A DNA stretch of 64,000 bases from Xenopus tropicalis. Its lineage: Eukaryota > Chordata > Amphibia > Anura > Pipidae. Every line of letters starts with the position of its first letter. Positions within the stretch are counted from its first letter, which is position 1. This document shows positions 11,686 through 22,019 of this stretch, one piece after another. The notes below the pieces were generated by a model. The model was not told the origin of the DNA, did no database searches, and saw only the letters and a program-made list of their open reading frames with translations. The position numbers and the translations under genes are program-made. The stretch covers positions 50,523,516 through 50,587,515 of the forward strand of contig NC_030685.2 of the NCBI RefSeq assembly GCF_000004195.4. Reading direction: 5' to 3'.

Positions 11686-11749
11686 CTTAGTTAATTTAGG
11701 TTTTCCGGCACTATATTCAATCTCTGAGTAGTCCAAGGATAACAGGCCA
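11686..11749 (-). CDS. adam23: adam23 exon 4 (prodomain)
   Basis: A 64-nt minus-strand exon. The acceptor is CTTGCAG and the donor GTAATG. Its first T completes AAT (Asn) begun in exon 3, then 21 codons read GLLSLDYSEIEYSAGKPKLTK, ending in phase 0. The human equivalent, from memory, is NGLLSSDYVEIHYENGKPQYSK immediately before GGEHCYYHG, which is exactly how exon 5 begins here. The exon is more diverged than its neighbours but keeps the length and phases. It is part of the reprolysin-type propeptide. Confidence 0.9.
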
Positions 11750-12707
11750 CTGCAAGACAGGGGCAGAATTAAATGAGATTAACTAACCACCATAATAACA
11801 AAAACATTCTTGAAGTTTTTTCCCAATAAAAAACACATACAGCTATCCATTCCTAGTGTGGTATTTAGAGGGACACTAAACCTTTTTTAGAATTTTCTTT
11901 TTACTTGTCTGATGAAATTAATTAATAAAAGATGATATCCCTATTACAGAACATACATTCTGTGAAAGTTCCCTTATTTCCATAATCTAACTGGCAACTT
12001 TATTACTTCCCAAAAACATCCTTTCAATGAGAGGGGATTTACCTGGTGTCATGATCTGCTATGGTCAGAGTGTTAAAAAGGTCAAACAGATTACAATAAG
12101 TGACCAAGCAGAGGAGCACTGAAATAACATCTTAAATGTACAGTAACATCACACATGTTATCGCACTACTACATGTTATATTAATAAGCTGCTGTGAAGA
12201 TATGAGGGCAGTCATTCAAGCTGAATAGGGCAAAAAGGTCATATTTATCCAGCAGATAACAGATAAACTCTGTAGAATAGAATGGGTCACTCTCAATTAT
12301 CACAGTCACTCTCAATTATCAAGGGTTGAGGCATTTTAGTGCAATTGCGTAAATGATGTTGATTCTGTGTATAAGACTTGTAGTGAGGAGGGACCTTAGT
12401 CTTGCATCATAGCCAATGGACCTTTATTTAAAGGACACAGTGATGGAAACTAGTGGAAAGAGTAGCAATGCAATGACAATGCCAGTGCAACTGAACAACC
12501 ACAATCATTAGGCTTATCCTATGAAACAGCATTAGACACATTTTGTACTACAAATTTGTTTCGGTTTCAGTTATAAGACTATGACATTTCCTTGTAGAAG
12601 AAAGGTTTCTCCAAAGGTTTCTCCAAAATGTAACATAATAAAAGATGTTTACAATTTTCTTAGTACAATTAATGACAAATGATCAGGTCATTTTTAATCA
12701 TCTAGAA

Positions 12708-13483
12708 CAGTGCTGTCCAACTTCTGCGGTGCAGAGGGCCGGAATTTCTCTCGCGTACATGGTGGAGGGCCACTAATGGAAGCCTCCCCTGTGGATAGCA
12801 CAGCAACCCCCAAGCATATAATTACGCACCTTAGGGACCATTTATTGGCTATTTCAAACTGCTAACAAACTCCCAGAACAAACCCCTGCCATGTTCACCT
12901 CCCACAGGCAGCATAGGGCAGGCAGAGTATGGCACACACAGGCAGCACTCTGCCTGCCCTACCCTGCCTGTGTGTGCCATACCCTCCCTGCCCTATGCTG
13001 CCTGTGTGTGCCATACCCTCCCTGCCCTATGCTGCCTGTGTGTGCCATACTCTAAATGCCCTGTGCTGCTGTGTGTGCCATACTCTGCCTGCCCTACCCT
13101 GCCTGTGTGTGCCATACCCTCCCTGCCCTATGCTGCCTATGTGCCATAATCTGCCTACCCTATGCTCCCTGTGTGTGCCATACACACAAGCAGCATAGTC
13201 CAGGCAGTACCTACAATGTCTGAAGTGTGAACAATGGGGGTGATTACAGCCTGAGCCTGAGGTGTGAACAATGCAGTGGTTGAACAATGCAGGGATTAAA
13301 AAGTGTGAACAACACAGGGGATTGCATTTTTAAACAATACAGAGGGATTACAGCCTGAATCTGAGGTGAGAACCATGCAGGGGGCCAGTTAATCTCAGTA
13401 CTGATTATTTAATTTAAAGCTTACACAAAGGTAAGGCATCAAAGCAGCCAGACATGTGGGGGGCCGCCAGTTGGACAGCACTG
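12708..13483. mobile_element. Non-autonomous hAT transposon with 8-bp TSD
   Basis: The inverted ends are CAGTGCTGTCCAACTTCTG and the complement of CCAGTTGGACAGCACTG. An identical 8-bp target duplication, ATCTAGAA, flanks both sides (12700-12707 and 13484-13491). The C-A-G terminus and an 8-bp duplication are diagnostic for hAT elements. There is no transposase; the ORFs inside come from a minisatellite. It has moved relatively recently, judged by the unmutated duplication. Confidence 0.9.
12905..13198 (+). repeat. Minisatellite inside the hAT element
   Basis: About eight tandem units of roughly 30-38 bp are built on 'ctgtgtgtgccatac' and 'cctgccctatgctgc'. They are read in frame as repeated cysteine/proline-rich peptide, which explains the spurious ORFs on both strands. 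It is followed by a second loose repeat of 'gtgtgaacaatgcaggg' to about 13380. Confidence 0.8.
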
Positions 13484-13737
13484 ATCTAGAAGCATTAATC
13501 AAAAGGTAATAATGGTTTTGACATATCAGGCAACTCTATTTGGCAGCATAAGGCTTCCTAGGAACCACCTTTATATTGGGTACCAGTGGTGAAAATGCTT
13601 CTTACAGCAGTGGAGCCAAAGACACACAGAGAGCACTTTGTAATTACTTAGCAGTTAGGCATTTGATTTACTGTATTTTAAAGGGCTACTCTCTTTTTGC
13701 AATATATATATATATACATTGTTACTGTTTTTTTGTC

Positions 13738-13771
13738 CTGACGAAGGTCCCTGTGGGGGACTGAAATGTTG
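13738..13771 (+). ncRNA. Hammerhead-like core motif, copy A
   Basis: It reads CTGACGA, one extra A, a six-pair stem (GGTCCC with GGGACT-type partner, loop TGTGG), then GAAATGTTGAGG. CTGANGA-stem II-GAAA is the hammerhead ribozyme core. The two bases before CTGA pair with those after the predicted site (TC/GA). AATAAA follows at 13803. It lies in a repeat with a (TA)n tract upstream. The position after GAAA is T instead of C, so activity is doubtful. Confidence 0.4.
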
Positions 13772-13905
13772 AGGTTTGCAATGTTCCTTTTTTATATTCT
13801 GTAATAAAATGTAATGTTTTGTACATACGAATTAAATCCTGTGAGTGCTGACACTTCTTTTGTTTTTTATATATATATAAAAAAGAACAAATTTTTTTTA
13901 TTAAT

Positions 13906-14317
13906 CCAACGTTTCGAACACTCCGAAAACACTCCGAGCGTATTTCGTACAATTTCATACGTTGCGACAAAATTTGACAAAATCGTATTGTCGCGCCGAG
14001 TACGAAAGTTTCGGATTCATTCAAGCTTCGTTATCGTGACTTTCCTTGGGCCAGGTTGGAGCTGCAGAGTGCCATTGATTCCTATGGGAGGCTTCCAAAA
14101 TCAATCACAGAAGGATCAAAGTCGGAAAGGTTTTCCCGCTGTTTACAATCGTTCGGTGCAAAAATTTTGGATCGCCAATACAATATTATCGTGAATAATA
14201 CGATTTTTTCGTAAGCATATTCGTGATATTTGCGATCTTCAGAAATTATTGTATCCAATCCGAATTTTTCCCATTCGGGATTCAAACTCGTGATTTCATG
14301 AATGTGTTCTTCTTCAG
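13906..14317 (-). ncRNA. Hammerhead-like motif, copy B, interrupted by a MITE
   Basis: On the minus strand, CTGAAGA-A-GAACAC ends at 14304 and GTGTTC-GAAAC-GTTGG begins at 13921, so stem II is a perfect 6-bp GAACAC/GTGTTC whose loop now contains about 380 bp of a CG-rich MITE. The flanks TCC (before CTGA) and GGA (after the predicted cleavage point) pair as helix I. AATAAA follows on the minus strand at about 13897-13902. The core nucleotides are intact apart from the family-wide extra A. Confidence 0.45.
13919..14306. mobile_element. CG-rich MITE (same superfamily as 17.0-17.5 kb)
   Basis: It shares a long near-identical core with 17160-17275: 'gagtacgaaagtttcggatt', 'gactttccttgggccaggtt' and 'ggagctgcagagtgccattg'. 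Its right end, AACTCGTGATTTCATGAATG, matches in reverse the left end of the fragment at 53897-54060. The long ORFs over it on both strands are artefacts of the repeat. Confidence 0.7.
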
Positions 14318-14475
14318 GGACAAACCAAAAGACTGTGCACAAACACCCACTACAAAAAAGGCGTCTGTAACCATGGAATACAATATAACGTATAACGTAA
14401 CTTGTATGCAAAAGAATCAGCAGAATCAGCAGAAAAAACCAAAAGAAAAAACCTACCCGATGCGTCCTACCAAAC

Positions 14476-14677
14476 AGAGTTAAATAAGCCAGGAGCTCAC
14501 GGTAACCACCGGTACCAGTAAGTAAAAATATAATTATTTGGAGCCAAAAATTATCGCCGTTGCCATGGTGTTGACCCACGGTAACCACCAGTACCAGTAC
14601 GGTACTTTTTGGCTCCAAATGATGACGTTTTTACTTACTGGTACTGGTGGTTACCGTGGGATCCTGACTTATTTAAC
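14476..14677. mobile_element. Fold-back element around GGTACCAGTAAGT arms
   Basis: The inverted arms begin GAGTTAAATAAG at the left and end CTTATTTAACTC at the right. They contain CGGTAACCACCGGTACCAGT paired with ACTGGTACTGGTGGTTACCG, then TTTGGAGCCAAAAA paired with TTTTTGGCTCCAAA. A short loop region lies near 14545-14595. There is no coding capacity. Confidence 0.75.
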
Positions 14678-14679
14678 TC

Positions 14680-14762
14680 GGTTTACGGATTTTTTTGTTA
14701 TTTTTTAAGTCCCTGTGTAAGAACACAGGGACTTAAAAAAGAACAAAAAATCTGTAAACCGA
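14680..14762. repeat. Strong hairpin, ~38-bp arms
   Basis: CGGTTTACGGATTTTTTTGT then TAAGTCCCTGTGT pairs with ACACAGGGACTTA then the AACAAAAAATCTGTAAACCG arm, with a loop of only about five bases. It directly abuts the preceding fold-back element and shares its GTTTAC word, so it may be an outer piece of one larger nested palindrome. Confidence 0.7.
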
Positions 14763-15540
14763 CATAAACTTCTGGCCAGCACCTGGGGCAGTTGATTGTT
14801 TGTAGTGCTCCTTTTGTTTCTATATATTATATATATATAATATTATTTCTCCTAATTAAATGTGTGCACATTGATTTATCTATTATAAATAACATGGAAA
14901 ATTAAGGTACATTTTTATATGACATTAATTGAGAAAAATAAGATGTGGAATGTAACCCTTTACATAGCATAATGATAAAACAATGTTTAAGACAGCACTG
15001 TTGTTCTGGGCAAAAGAAACAAAATCTGATGGTTAGTATTGATGTGTATTCATTTTTTGAAAGGACAGTAACAGTTGTGAAATTGTTACACAGAGAATTA
15101 ATCTTAATACAGCTGCCTCACAACATTCATAAGGAAATGTATTGCATATGACTGAACTATTGTAGCCACTGCTGACCGCCCGAACTTTCCTTCTGCTAAA
15201 AACATATCATCTGTTTTGTGTCATCCCTGAGGAACATACATTTCTACAGCTCAGCAATACTACAATAATTCCATTAGCTGCAACATATTGTTGCCATTTA
15301 GTATGCACAGTTTTACTCAAATGCAGCATATCCTTTGTTCCTAAACTTTTAAAGACTTTAGCGGCCAAATTGTTTATATGTTAATGTATATATTAATTCT
15401 GCATATAAAACCTAATATTATACAGTTCTGTTAAGATTGCTTTATCTGTCCTTTTTTAATTTTAGCTCCATCCAGGTCCACTGGTGATTTACTTGAATGT
15501 TTTTTGTAGGTTGGCCTGGTTTAAAAAAGGTTTTTTTCAC

Positions 15541-15660
15541 AAGCTCTACCATTCTATTGCAACAATAAGGTGGAAACCAGCTATCTATGCAAGTTTTTTT
15601 TATTTCTTCACTGTAATGCTTCACTCCACTTTTTACACAGCATGATAAATATACCCCTAA
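15541..15660 (-). repeat. End of a fold-back MITE
   Basis: On the minus strand this begins GGGGTATATTTATCATGCTG and continues 'tgtaaaaagtggagtgaag', the style of end seen in other 'ggggc.tatttatca' fold-backs in this window (for example 58377-58553). Only one end is clear. The 105-codon minus-strand ORF across it has no recognisable protein content. Confidence 0.35.
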
Positions 15661-16204
15661 ATGTGGTTCAAAATGCATGCACATAATATATGTAATAGTC
15701 AAAATGATTTTACTGAATAAACCAAAGAGGAAATTATATGCTCTTAAAAATGAAAGCACATTTCACAAAATCCATATTGGCAGTCAAGCAGATGCAGTAT
15801 TATTGTCCTGAAGTAAATATAGAGTTTCAATTCATTCATTTTATTGATTTACTGATTCGGTGCTAATTTTGATGGCTTTTTTGCTATTGTTCCTGGATCG
15901 CAAAGACCGTTAATAAGATAAACAGTAATGCGCCGGAGTTATTAGATCAGGCTCAATACAATGATTTAAATATACGGTAATTAAAAAATAGAACAGTGGT
16001 ATATTGTTGGGCACACTAATATCAGCACCATATTATTATAAAACAGGTTTGAAGACCATTTATTGTGTCCCTTTATTGGACAATACTTAAAATAGCATTA
16101 TAAAGAATGTACAAAATGTAAACATAATAACAATATTAACAAGTTTAAAATATGATGGGTGTCCTCCTTAATAAAAATGTACCATCTATGTAACTGGAAT
16201 ATGT

Positions 16205-16745
16205 TAGATTTTTTTAAAATGATGAATCAGTTAATAGAGCTTTTCCAGCAGAATGCTGCATTGAAATCCATTTTTCAAAAACACAAATAGATTTTTTTTT
16301 TATATTTAATTTTGACATTTTCATGGGGCTAGCCATATTCTTCATTTCCCAGGGTGCCACAGGCACGTGACCAGTGCTCTGATAAACTTCAGTCACACTT
16401 TCCTGCTGCACTGCAAGTTGGAGTGATATCACCCTCCTCCCAGCAGCCGAGCAGCAGAACAATGGGAAGGTAGCAAGATGGCAGCTCCCAGTAGATATCA
16501 GAATAGCACTGATTAGTATGAAATCTAAGTCCGCCAATAGGTTACCTGAAAGCTGTTTTGATGTGTAGCGCTGGTTCCTTCTGAATCAGTCACAATACAC
16601 TGAGATGGCACCTACACACCAATATTACAACTAAAAAAAAATTATTTTTGTTGGTTCAAGAATAAACTTTTAGAGGGAATTATTTGCTATGTAAACAGTG
16701 TAATTTAGAAAAGTACACCATAAAAATCATGACAGTATCCTTTAA
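16205..16745 (-). mobile_element. TTAA-ended repeat, one end truncated
   Basis: Read on the minus strand it starts TTAAAGGATACTGTCATG and runs to 'atgctgcattgaaatcc' homologues near 16240, with 'ggagtgatatcaccctcctc' and 'gaacaatgggaaggtagcaag' in between. From memory this matches a common Xenopus repeat. The left terminus is missing. The ORF across it is not a gene. Confidence 0.5.
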
Positions 16746-17011
16746 CATGCTTTTAAACTGTGAGCAATTGCACAATAATAATAATAACATGTTCACAACA
16801 CTCCTCGGGAGTTCAAATGAGCCCTTCTCTAAGCCTTTATATAGGTTTAAATTCCTGCTACGTGGGCAATATCTTCCATATGAGTTGTAGTTTGACTATG
16901 CCTAGCCATAGAGGAGGACTTATTGGAACCTCGGTGGAGTGTTGTAAACATGTTGTTGGTATTATTGTGCAATAGCTCAGTTAAAAAGCATGTTAAGAAA
17001 CTTTGTGACAT

Positions 17012-17496
17012 AGGGGGACATTTACTAATCCATGAACATCTGAAAAGCGTCCGAATGCGTTTTTTTCGTTATGATCGGTATTTTTGCGATATTTTCGTCA
17101 CCATCACGACTTTTTCGCAAATTGTCGCAACTTTTTCAATGCCGTCGCGAAATAATCGTACTGTCGCGCAGAGTACGAAAGTTTCGGATTCATTCAAGCT
17201 TCAGTATCGTGACTTTCCTTGGGCCAGGTTGGAGCTGCAGAGTGCCATTGAGTCCTATGGGAGGCTTCCAAAATCATGCAAAGGTTTGGCCGCCGTTTAC
17301 GAGCGCTCAATACGAAAAAGTCACGACAATTTGCGAAAAAGTCGTAACGGGACGAAAAAGTTGCGTCAATTCACGAAAAAGTCACAAGGGCGACAAAAAA
17401 AAATTGCAAAAAATACAAAAAAGTCGCAAAATGTTCGTTTCCAATCCGTTTTTTTCCCATTCAGGATTCGGATTCGTGGATTAGTAAATCTCCCCC
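17012..17496. mobile_element. CG-rich fold-back MITE with 3-bp TSD
   Basis: The ends GGGGGACATTTACTAATCC and GGATTAGTAAATCTCCCCC are inverted and flanked on both sides by ATA, a 3-bp target duplication. The core is shared with 13919-14306. Outer parts are repeats of 'cgaaaaagtc' and 'gcgactttttcg' type. A 236-codon ORF runs through but is pure repeat translation. The 3-bp duplication would fit a PIF/Harbinger-mobilised element, though its sequence is not the usual TWA. Confidence 0.7.
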
Positions 17497-17533
17497 ATAG
17501 AGTAATCACACAGTATGCCAGTTACATAGATGG

Positions 17534-17737
17534 AAATAGCACAAAATACCGGCACAACAGGATTTGTTTTAGCGGGATAAACCCTGCTGATTTTAATAGT
17601 AGCAAACCATGTAACGTTTCGGGGCATGTCTGACGAAGGGGCATGCCCCCGAAACGTTACATGGTTTGCTACTATTAAAATCAGCAGGGTTTATCCCGCT
17701 AAAACAAATCCTGTTGTGCCGGTATTTTGTGCTATTT
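17534..17737. repeat. Near-perfect palindrome, 95-bp arms, 13-nt spacer
   Basis: The left arm (17534-17628) and right arm (17642-17737) are reverse complements apart from one extra G/C in a G run. The arms contain CGGCACAACAGGATTTG, GCGGGATAAACCCTGCTG and ATGTAACGTTTC. The spacer reads TCTGACGAAGGGG. The spacer and right arm together contain hammerhead-like copy C. Such long near-identical arms are usually unstable in cloning and replication, which suggests recent origin or gene conversion between arms. Confidence 0.9.
17630..17658 (+). ncRNA. Hammerhead-like motif, copy C
   Basis: It reads CTGACGA, extra A, stem GGGG/CCCC with loop CATGC, then GAAAC and GTT. The bases before CTGA (CATGT) pair perfectly with those after the predicted cleavage site (ACATG), giving a 5-bp helix I. 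All hammerhead core bases are intact except for the extra A between the CTGANGA box and stem II. It lies at the centre of the palindrome, so transcripts can also form the long competing hairpin. Confidence 0.45.
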
Positions 17738-18414
17738 GGATCGTGGTGGAGAGAGCCGACGTCTCTCTAAATACTGTGCACCAGGTGGAACAGAGTGGAA
17801 AGGCCAGGGTGTGCTGGTGAGTGTGGATTGGTTACATAGATGGTACATTTTAATTAAGGGGAAGCCCTTTGTATTTTAAACTTGTTAATATTGTTATTAT
17901 TATTTGAGTATTGCCAAATAAAGGGACACATAAATGGTCTTCAAACCTGTTTAATAATAATATGGTGTTGGTATTAGTGTGCCCAACCATACACCACTTT
18001 TTTAATACAACAATTTTCTTTATTACACTATAAACAGCACTTTCATCCTGGACTTAAAATCATTTTGTGTAAAGCTTTTTTTCCACCCCACTGAATTTTA
18101 AACTTAGTTTGTAACAATACGTTTTACTCTTAAATAAACAGCTATTTTTAAAGTTTCAAAATATGGCAAAATCAAGCATAAACAAATACTGTAAGTAACC
18201 CTTCTTGTAACTTTTAAATAATTCTTTGTTGTATCACTTATAGACAGATAATGGTTTTACGTCTAATGACTACAGCATATGCTTGGTGTATTACATACAG
18301 GGAGCATCATCAGCGCACAGGGATCTTTTGAAAATTAGTACTGATTCAGTGTATAATGGTTGCCAGGAACGGGCACTAGCCCCAGTTTTATGCCTCATAT
18401 AGTCGTATACTGTA

Positions 18415-18795
18415 GTTACATAGGATTGAAAAAAGACCAGAGTCCATCAAGCTCAACCCTTCCAAGTAAACCCAGCACACACAAAGTTATACTGACCTAT
18501 CTATACACTCACATACATAAACCATACCAACATCAATACTAACTGTAGATTTTAGTATCATAATAGCCTTGGATACTATGCTTGTTCAAGAACTCATCTA
18601 GGCCCCTCTTAAGGGCATTAATAGAATCTGCCATCACAGCATCCCTAGGAAGGGCATTCCACAGCCTCACTGCCCTCACCGTGAAAAACCACCTACGCTG
18701 CTTCAAATGGAAGCTCTGTTCCTCTAATCTAAAGGGGTGGCCTCTGGTGCGTTGATTGTTTTTATGGGAAAAAAGAACATCCCCTATCTACATAT
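18415..18795 (-). mobile_element. CR1/L2-like LINE, 3' end
   Basis: The minus-strand translation gives ERSFHLKQRRWFFTVRAVRL then WNALP, DAVMADSINALKRGLDEFL and a stop. This pattern of basic residues, W-N-LP and a final LKxxLD segment is typical of the C-terminus of CR1/L2 ORF2. The 3' UTR follows and ends in 'ttttttcaatcctatgtaac'. Related copies are at 21215-21390 and 63500-64000. It is 5' truncated, as usual for LINEs. Confidence 0.75.
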
Positions 18796-19986
18796 GTATT
18801 TTTATTTACACCATTAACAACTCATCTGTCAGTAAACATCACAATAAGGGCTAGTATTAACTGCTGATAAAAAAAAAGTACATTTTTTTTCATATTGCAG
18901 CAGATTTGAGGATGAAATTTATTGATTTTAAATAAAGAGATAAAATGTTAAAGTGCTGGAAATGTTAACTCTACATTATACATATGTATTAACACGAGTG
19001 CCTAATCTGATCATTGTGTTGAAATAAATCATTAACACAGGTTAATATAAAAAGAAAATAAATATACCTTTAAAGTAAAGACCACCTGCACAGGGATAGC
19101 AGAAGAATTTTTGCAAACTATCAAAACACTAATGTTGTTACACTGGCAGCACGGAGATCTCCACCTGCTTGTACCATCTGCATGGCCTGATGGTGTAGGG
19201 CCTCTGCTCCCAGCGTGAGTAACCTTCATGTTTCTCAGAGAAATTTCTCTGCAGTTCTATGTATGCTGTTTCCCCACATCTGTAGGTCAACCTAATTTCT
19301 TAAGGATAAGCCATCCCTGAGACCCTCATGCAAAAAGCGTAAGATTCTGATGTAATTGAACATGTACATGTTTTCCATAATTATAACTTTAAGCAAAAAA
19401 AAGAAAACTAAGGCAAGAGAGATGTCAATACTGGCTATTTATTCAACATACATTCAACATTGCATACGTATGAGGCGGTCTCCTCAACCCTTTTGACTTG
19501 TTCCTGCTCGTTCAGCCTTTCAATCTGTGCATGCACACCTGCACGAAGAAAAAACAAGCAGGAAGAGGATCTCTCCGCGGTGTTTGTTGGAAGAACCCTG
19601 GGCAGGTGCAGTTTTCTGCTGATAGGAGCAGAATAAGGTATATGGTAAGTGAATACAGTCACCGGGGGGTGCCTAACTTTTAGCACCCACTAGTGATTGC
19701 TAACTTTCCTTGCATTTTTTCAATCATTCACTTATCTTGTCTCAAACATGAAAAGCATTATTTTAACATTTTTCTTGAGGAGTGAGTAGTACAGAGCTCA
19801 AATACATTATATGACAAAACTACCAAACATTTTTTCATAAACCCTTAATGCATTCTGTAAATTTAGACAAAAGAAAATACAACCTGTGTGCTACAAAGTG
19901 TAAAACTCAGTGAAGGGGCTCAATCAAACAGTGGTGTAGGTTTCGCCAGGTCCACTTCAATAAGTACCATGTAAAAATAAAACAAT

Positions 19987-20112
19987 CCACTGGAGAGCCA
20001 AATGCGTTCTGCATTGTTTATTGGTTTAGAGATGCATAGCACAAAGTGCTATGTATCTCTAAACCACTAAACAACACAGAACACATTTGGCTCTCTGGTC
20101 TCTGGTCCAGTG
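19987..20112. repeat. Hairpin with ~56-bp arms and 3-nt loop
   Basis: CCACTGGAGAGCCAAATGCG through TTTAGAGATGCATAGCAC pairs with GTGCTATGTATCTCTAAA through ACATTTGGCTCTCTGG. The loop is AAA. It is a small fold-back repeat in intron 3 with a few mismatches, and no other feature is present. Confidence 0.75.
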
Positions 20113-20726
20113 ATGTTATGGGCATTCCCTAGCCTATAATAGATAATGGATCCCATATTTTTTTCTTTTTGTACTCCACTCCATAGAGGAGGGTGGATGC
20201 TGCTGAAAAAAACAGAGACCCTAAGGAAGGCCAGATATCATGCAAATTAGGTGAATTATGTTGTTAAGTTAGTAATGGAGTAGATACTCTCACTGAAGCT
20301 TTAGGTAGGTGTTAAGGCAGATGTATACTCCAAAGAGTAACTGGTACTGTGTGGTAGATTCCCAGGTGATACCTTCCAAATGTGTGTGTATGTTTGTGTC
20401 TGAATGCCATTTGGAGGCAGACTGTGAGATTTTGTTGTGCTGGGGGGAAGGACTACCCAAGTAAAACCATCCTCTGTACCACTTATTGTTCCTGTATAGG
20501 AGCCACTGGCACCCAAGATGTCTAAGCTATAATTTAGCTTGGAGACTCTTTAACACTACTATTTGTATGTTGCTCTACCTAAAAAGCAGCAGGCGTAATA
20601 ATTCTTCCATTTCCACAGAGTTACATTCGTATAAGATTTTTAACAAAGGCATGGAATTAGGGTTGTCAGCTGGACAGTATTTACCAGCTTAGAAGCTAAA
20701 TTGCCAAGGGCAGGGCCATTAACAAT

Positions 20727-20767
20727 TTTACTGGAGCATTTCAGATAACAGATCCCATACCTGTATA
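20727..20767 (+). repeat. Right-end fragment of the GGATAA MITE family
   Basis: GATAACAGATCCCATACCTG matches the right terminus of the family represented at 9351-9680. The rest is missing. A second tiny match (TAATGGATCCCATA) lies near 20146. Confidence 0.45.
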
Positions 20768-21214
20768 TTATTTAGTTATACATGTCTGATCCTGCATATC
20801 AAGCACTATAGGAATATATCATATTACCTTACTTTAGCATTTTGTTGTGGGAGGTATTTTTGTGATCATTAACATACAACAGAGAAAAAGATGGTTTTAC
20901 TTAAAGCAACAAACTGTGCAAAACTGCTCAGGATAATGAGACATTTTTTACAGCATTTGCATTTTTAAACTCTCTTGCCAATAATTAAAGAACATAATTT
21001 TTCAGACTCATCAATAAACAATTTGTCTTAACCCATGACAGATGCTGAGACAAAGGAAATTAGATCAGCTATTATTTTCTGCATATCGTATTTAATATTT
21101 TTGTCTGTCAACATTGTTACGTAAGTATGCAAACCTGCTGAATTATGTGTAAATAATAATATAAAGTAATTTTTTAAATTTCAAATAATACAAATCCTTA
21201 AACAAGTATAGTAT

Positions 21215-21390
21215 TAAAAACTATTGTGATACTAAAATCTACAGTTAGTGTTGATGTTGGTACAGTATATATGGTTTATGTATGTGAGTGTATAGATAGG
21301 TCAGTATAGGTTTTTGTGTGCTGGGTTTACTTGGAAAGGTTGAACTTGATGGACTTTTTCAACCCTATGTAACTATGAAACTATGAACCC
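21215..21390 (+). mobile_element. LINE 3' tail, same family as 18415-18795
   Basis: It runs from TGATACTAAAATCTACAGTT to TGGACTTTTTCAACCCTATG, then a short (aactatga)n-like tail. It is the reverse complement of the 3' UTR of the copy at 18415-18795 and truncated to about 175 bp. The two copies lie 2.5 kb apart in opposite orientation. Confidence 0.75.
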
Positions 21391-21945
21391 CCCTTCTAAT
21401 GATCTGAGTACAGAACCCTAAAACTACTGCTTGTGCTATGGGGTGAAATTAAAGGGCTACCTGTCAGCATAGATGGCAAAGCAGATAGGTCCACCCAATA
21501 AATAAGACACAGGACAGACATTCAAGGTGTTCTGTCAAATGGACTTCTGTCACCATCATTTTCTTTATACAATTTCCCCACCATAGCCCTAGAGCAGCCC
21601 AAGAGTATTGCACTGTCAAGTAAATCTCCTATCATGCTTGGAAACATACTGCGTTAACCTGCTATTAGTTCTGCTGTCAGTATGAGGTATGCATTTGTTC
21701 TACTTACTGCAATTTAACACATTTACAAAAAAGCAAACTAGCAAGTTTTGATGTATGGTGTGGTGTTTACCAACCTACTTGAAACTTACATTGCAGATGC
21801 CAGGGTGCAAACTGCAGAAAAATCAGTTGCACACTGTGTCCTGCATTTGGTGTACTGCCAAATGTCTCTGCCTCCTGCTTACTCTTTAAATATGGCAGGG
21901 GGTAAGGACAGGGCTTGGTTGTGTCTCCTGATGCTGAACTCTGCT

Positions 21946-22019
21946 CCTCATGCTGGGAGCAAGTGCTAGAACATTAAGGGTCTTGTGGCCCTTAACGCTC
22001 TAGCACTTGCTCCCTGAGG
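21946..22019. repeat. Hairpin with ~30-bp arms
   Basis: GGGAGCAAGTGCTAGAACAT with TTAAGGG pairs with CCCTTAA and the GCTCTAGCACTTGCTCCC arm. The loop is TCTTGTGG, and CCTCA/TGAGG extends it at the base. It sits at the end of a spurious 73-codon ORF. Confidence 0.75.

Larger units (their letters stand above)
15981..18006. mobile_element. Large inverted-repeat complex, about 2 kb
   Basis: A left arm (15981-16194) and a right arm (17831-18006) are diverged inverted copies. They share 'gggcacactaata', 'acaggtttgaagaccattta', 'gtgtccctttatt', 'aacaatattaacaagttta' and 'aaatgtaccatctatgtaac'. Between them lie a TTAA-ended repeat (about 16205-16745), a CG-rich MITE (17012-17496) and a near-perfect 95-bp palindrome (17534-17737). 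It is either one fold-back transposon loaded with later insertions or two related elements in opposite orientation. Confidence 0.65.

Noticed and set aside
12929..13287. Cysteine-rich repeated peptide on plus and minus strands
   Set aside because: It is a direct translation of the minisatellite inside the hAT element.
14082..14618. 178-codon minus-strand ORF
   Set aside because: It spans a MITE, a hammerhead-like repeat and a fold-back element, with no conserved domain.
16923..17633. 236-codon plus-strand ORF, the longest but one in the window
   Set aside because: It runs through a CG-rich MITE and into a palindrome. A related peptide appears at 13814-14194 over a related MITE, so it is repeat translation.
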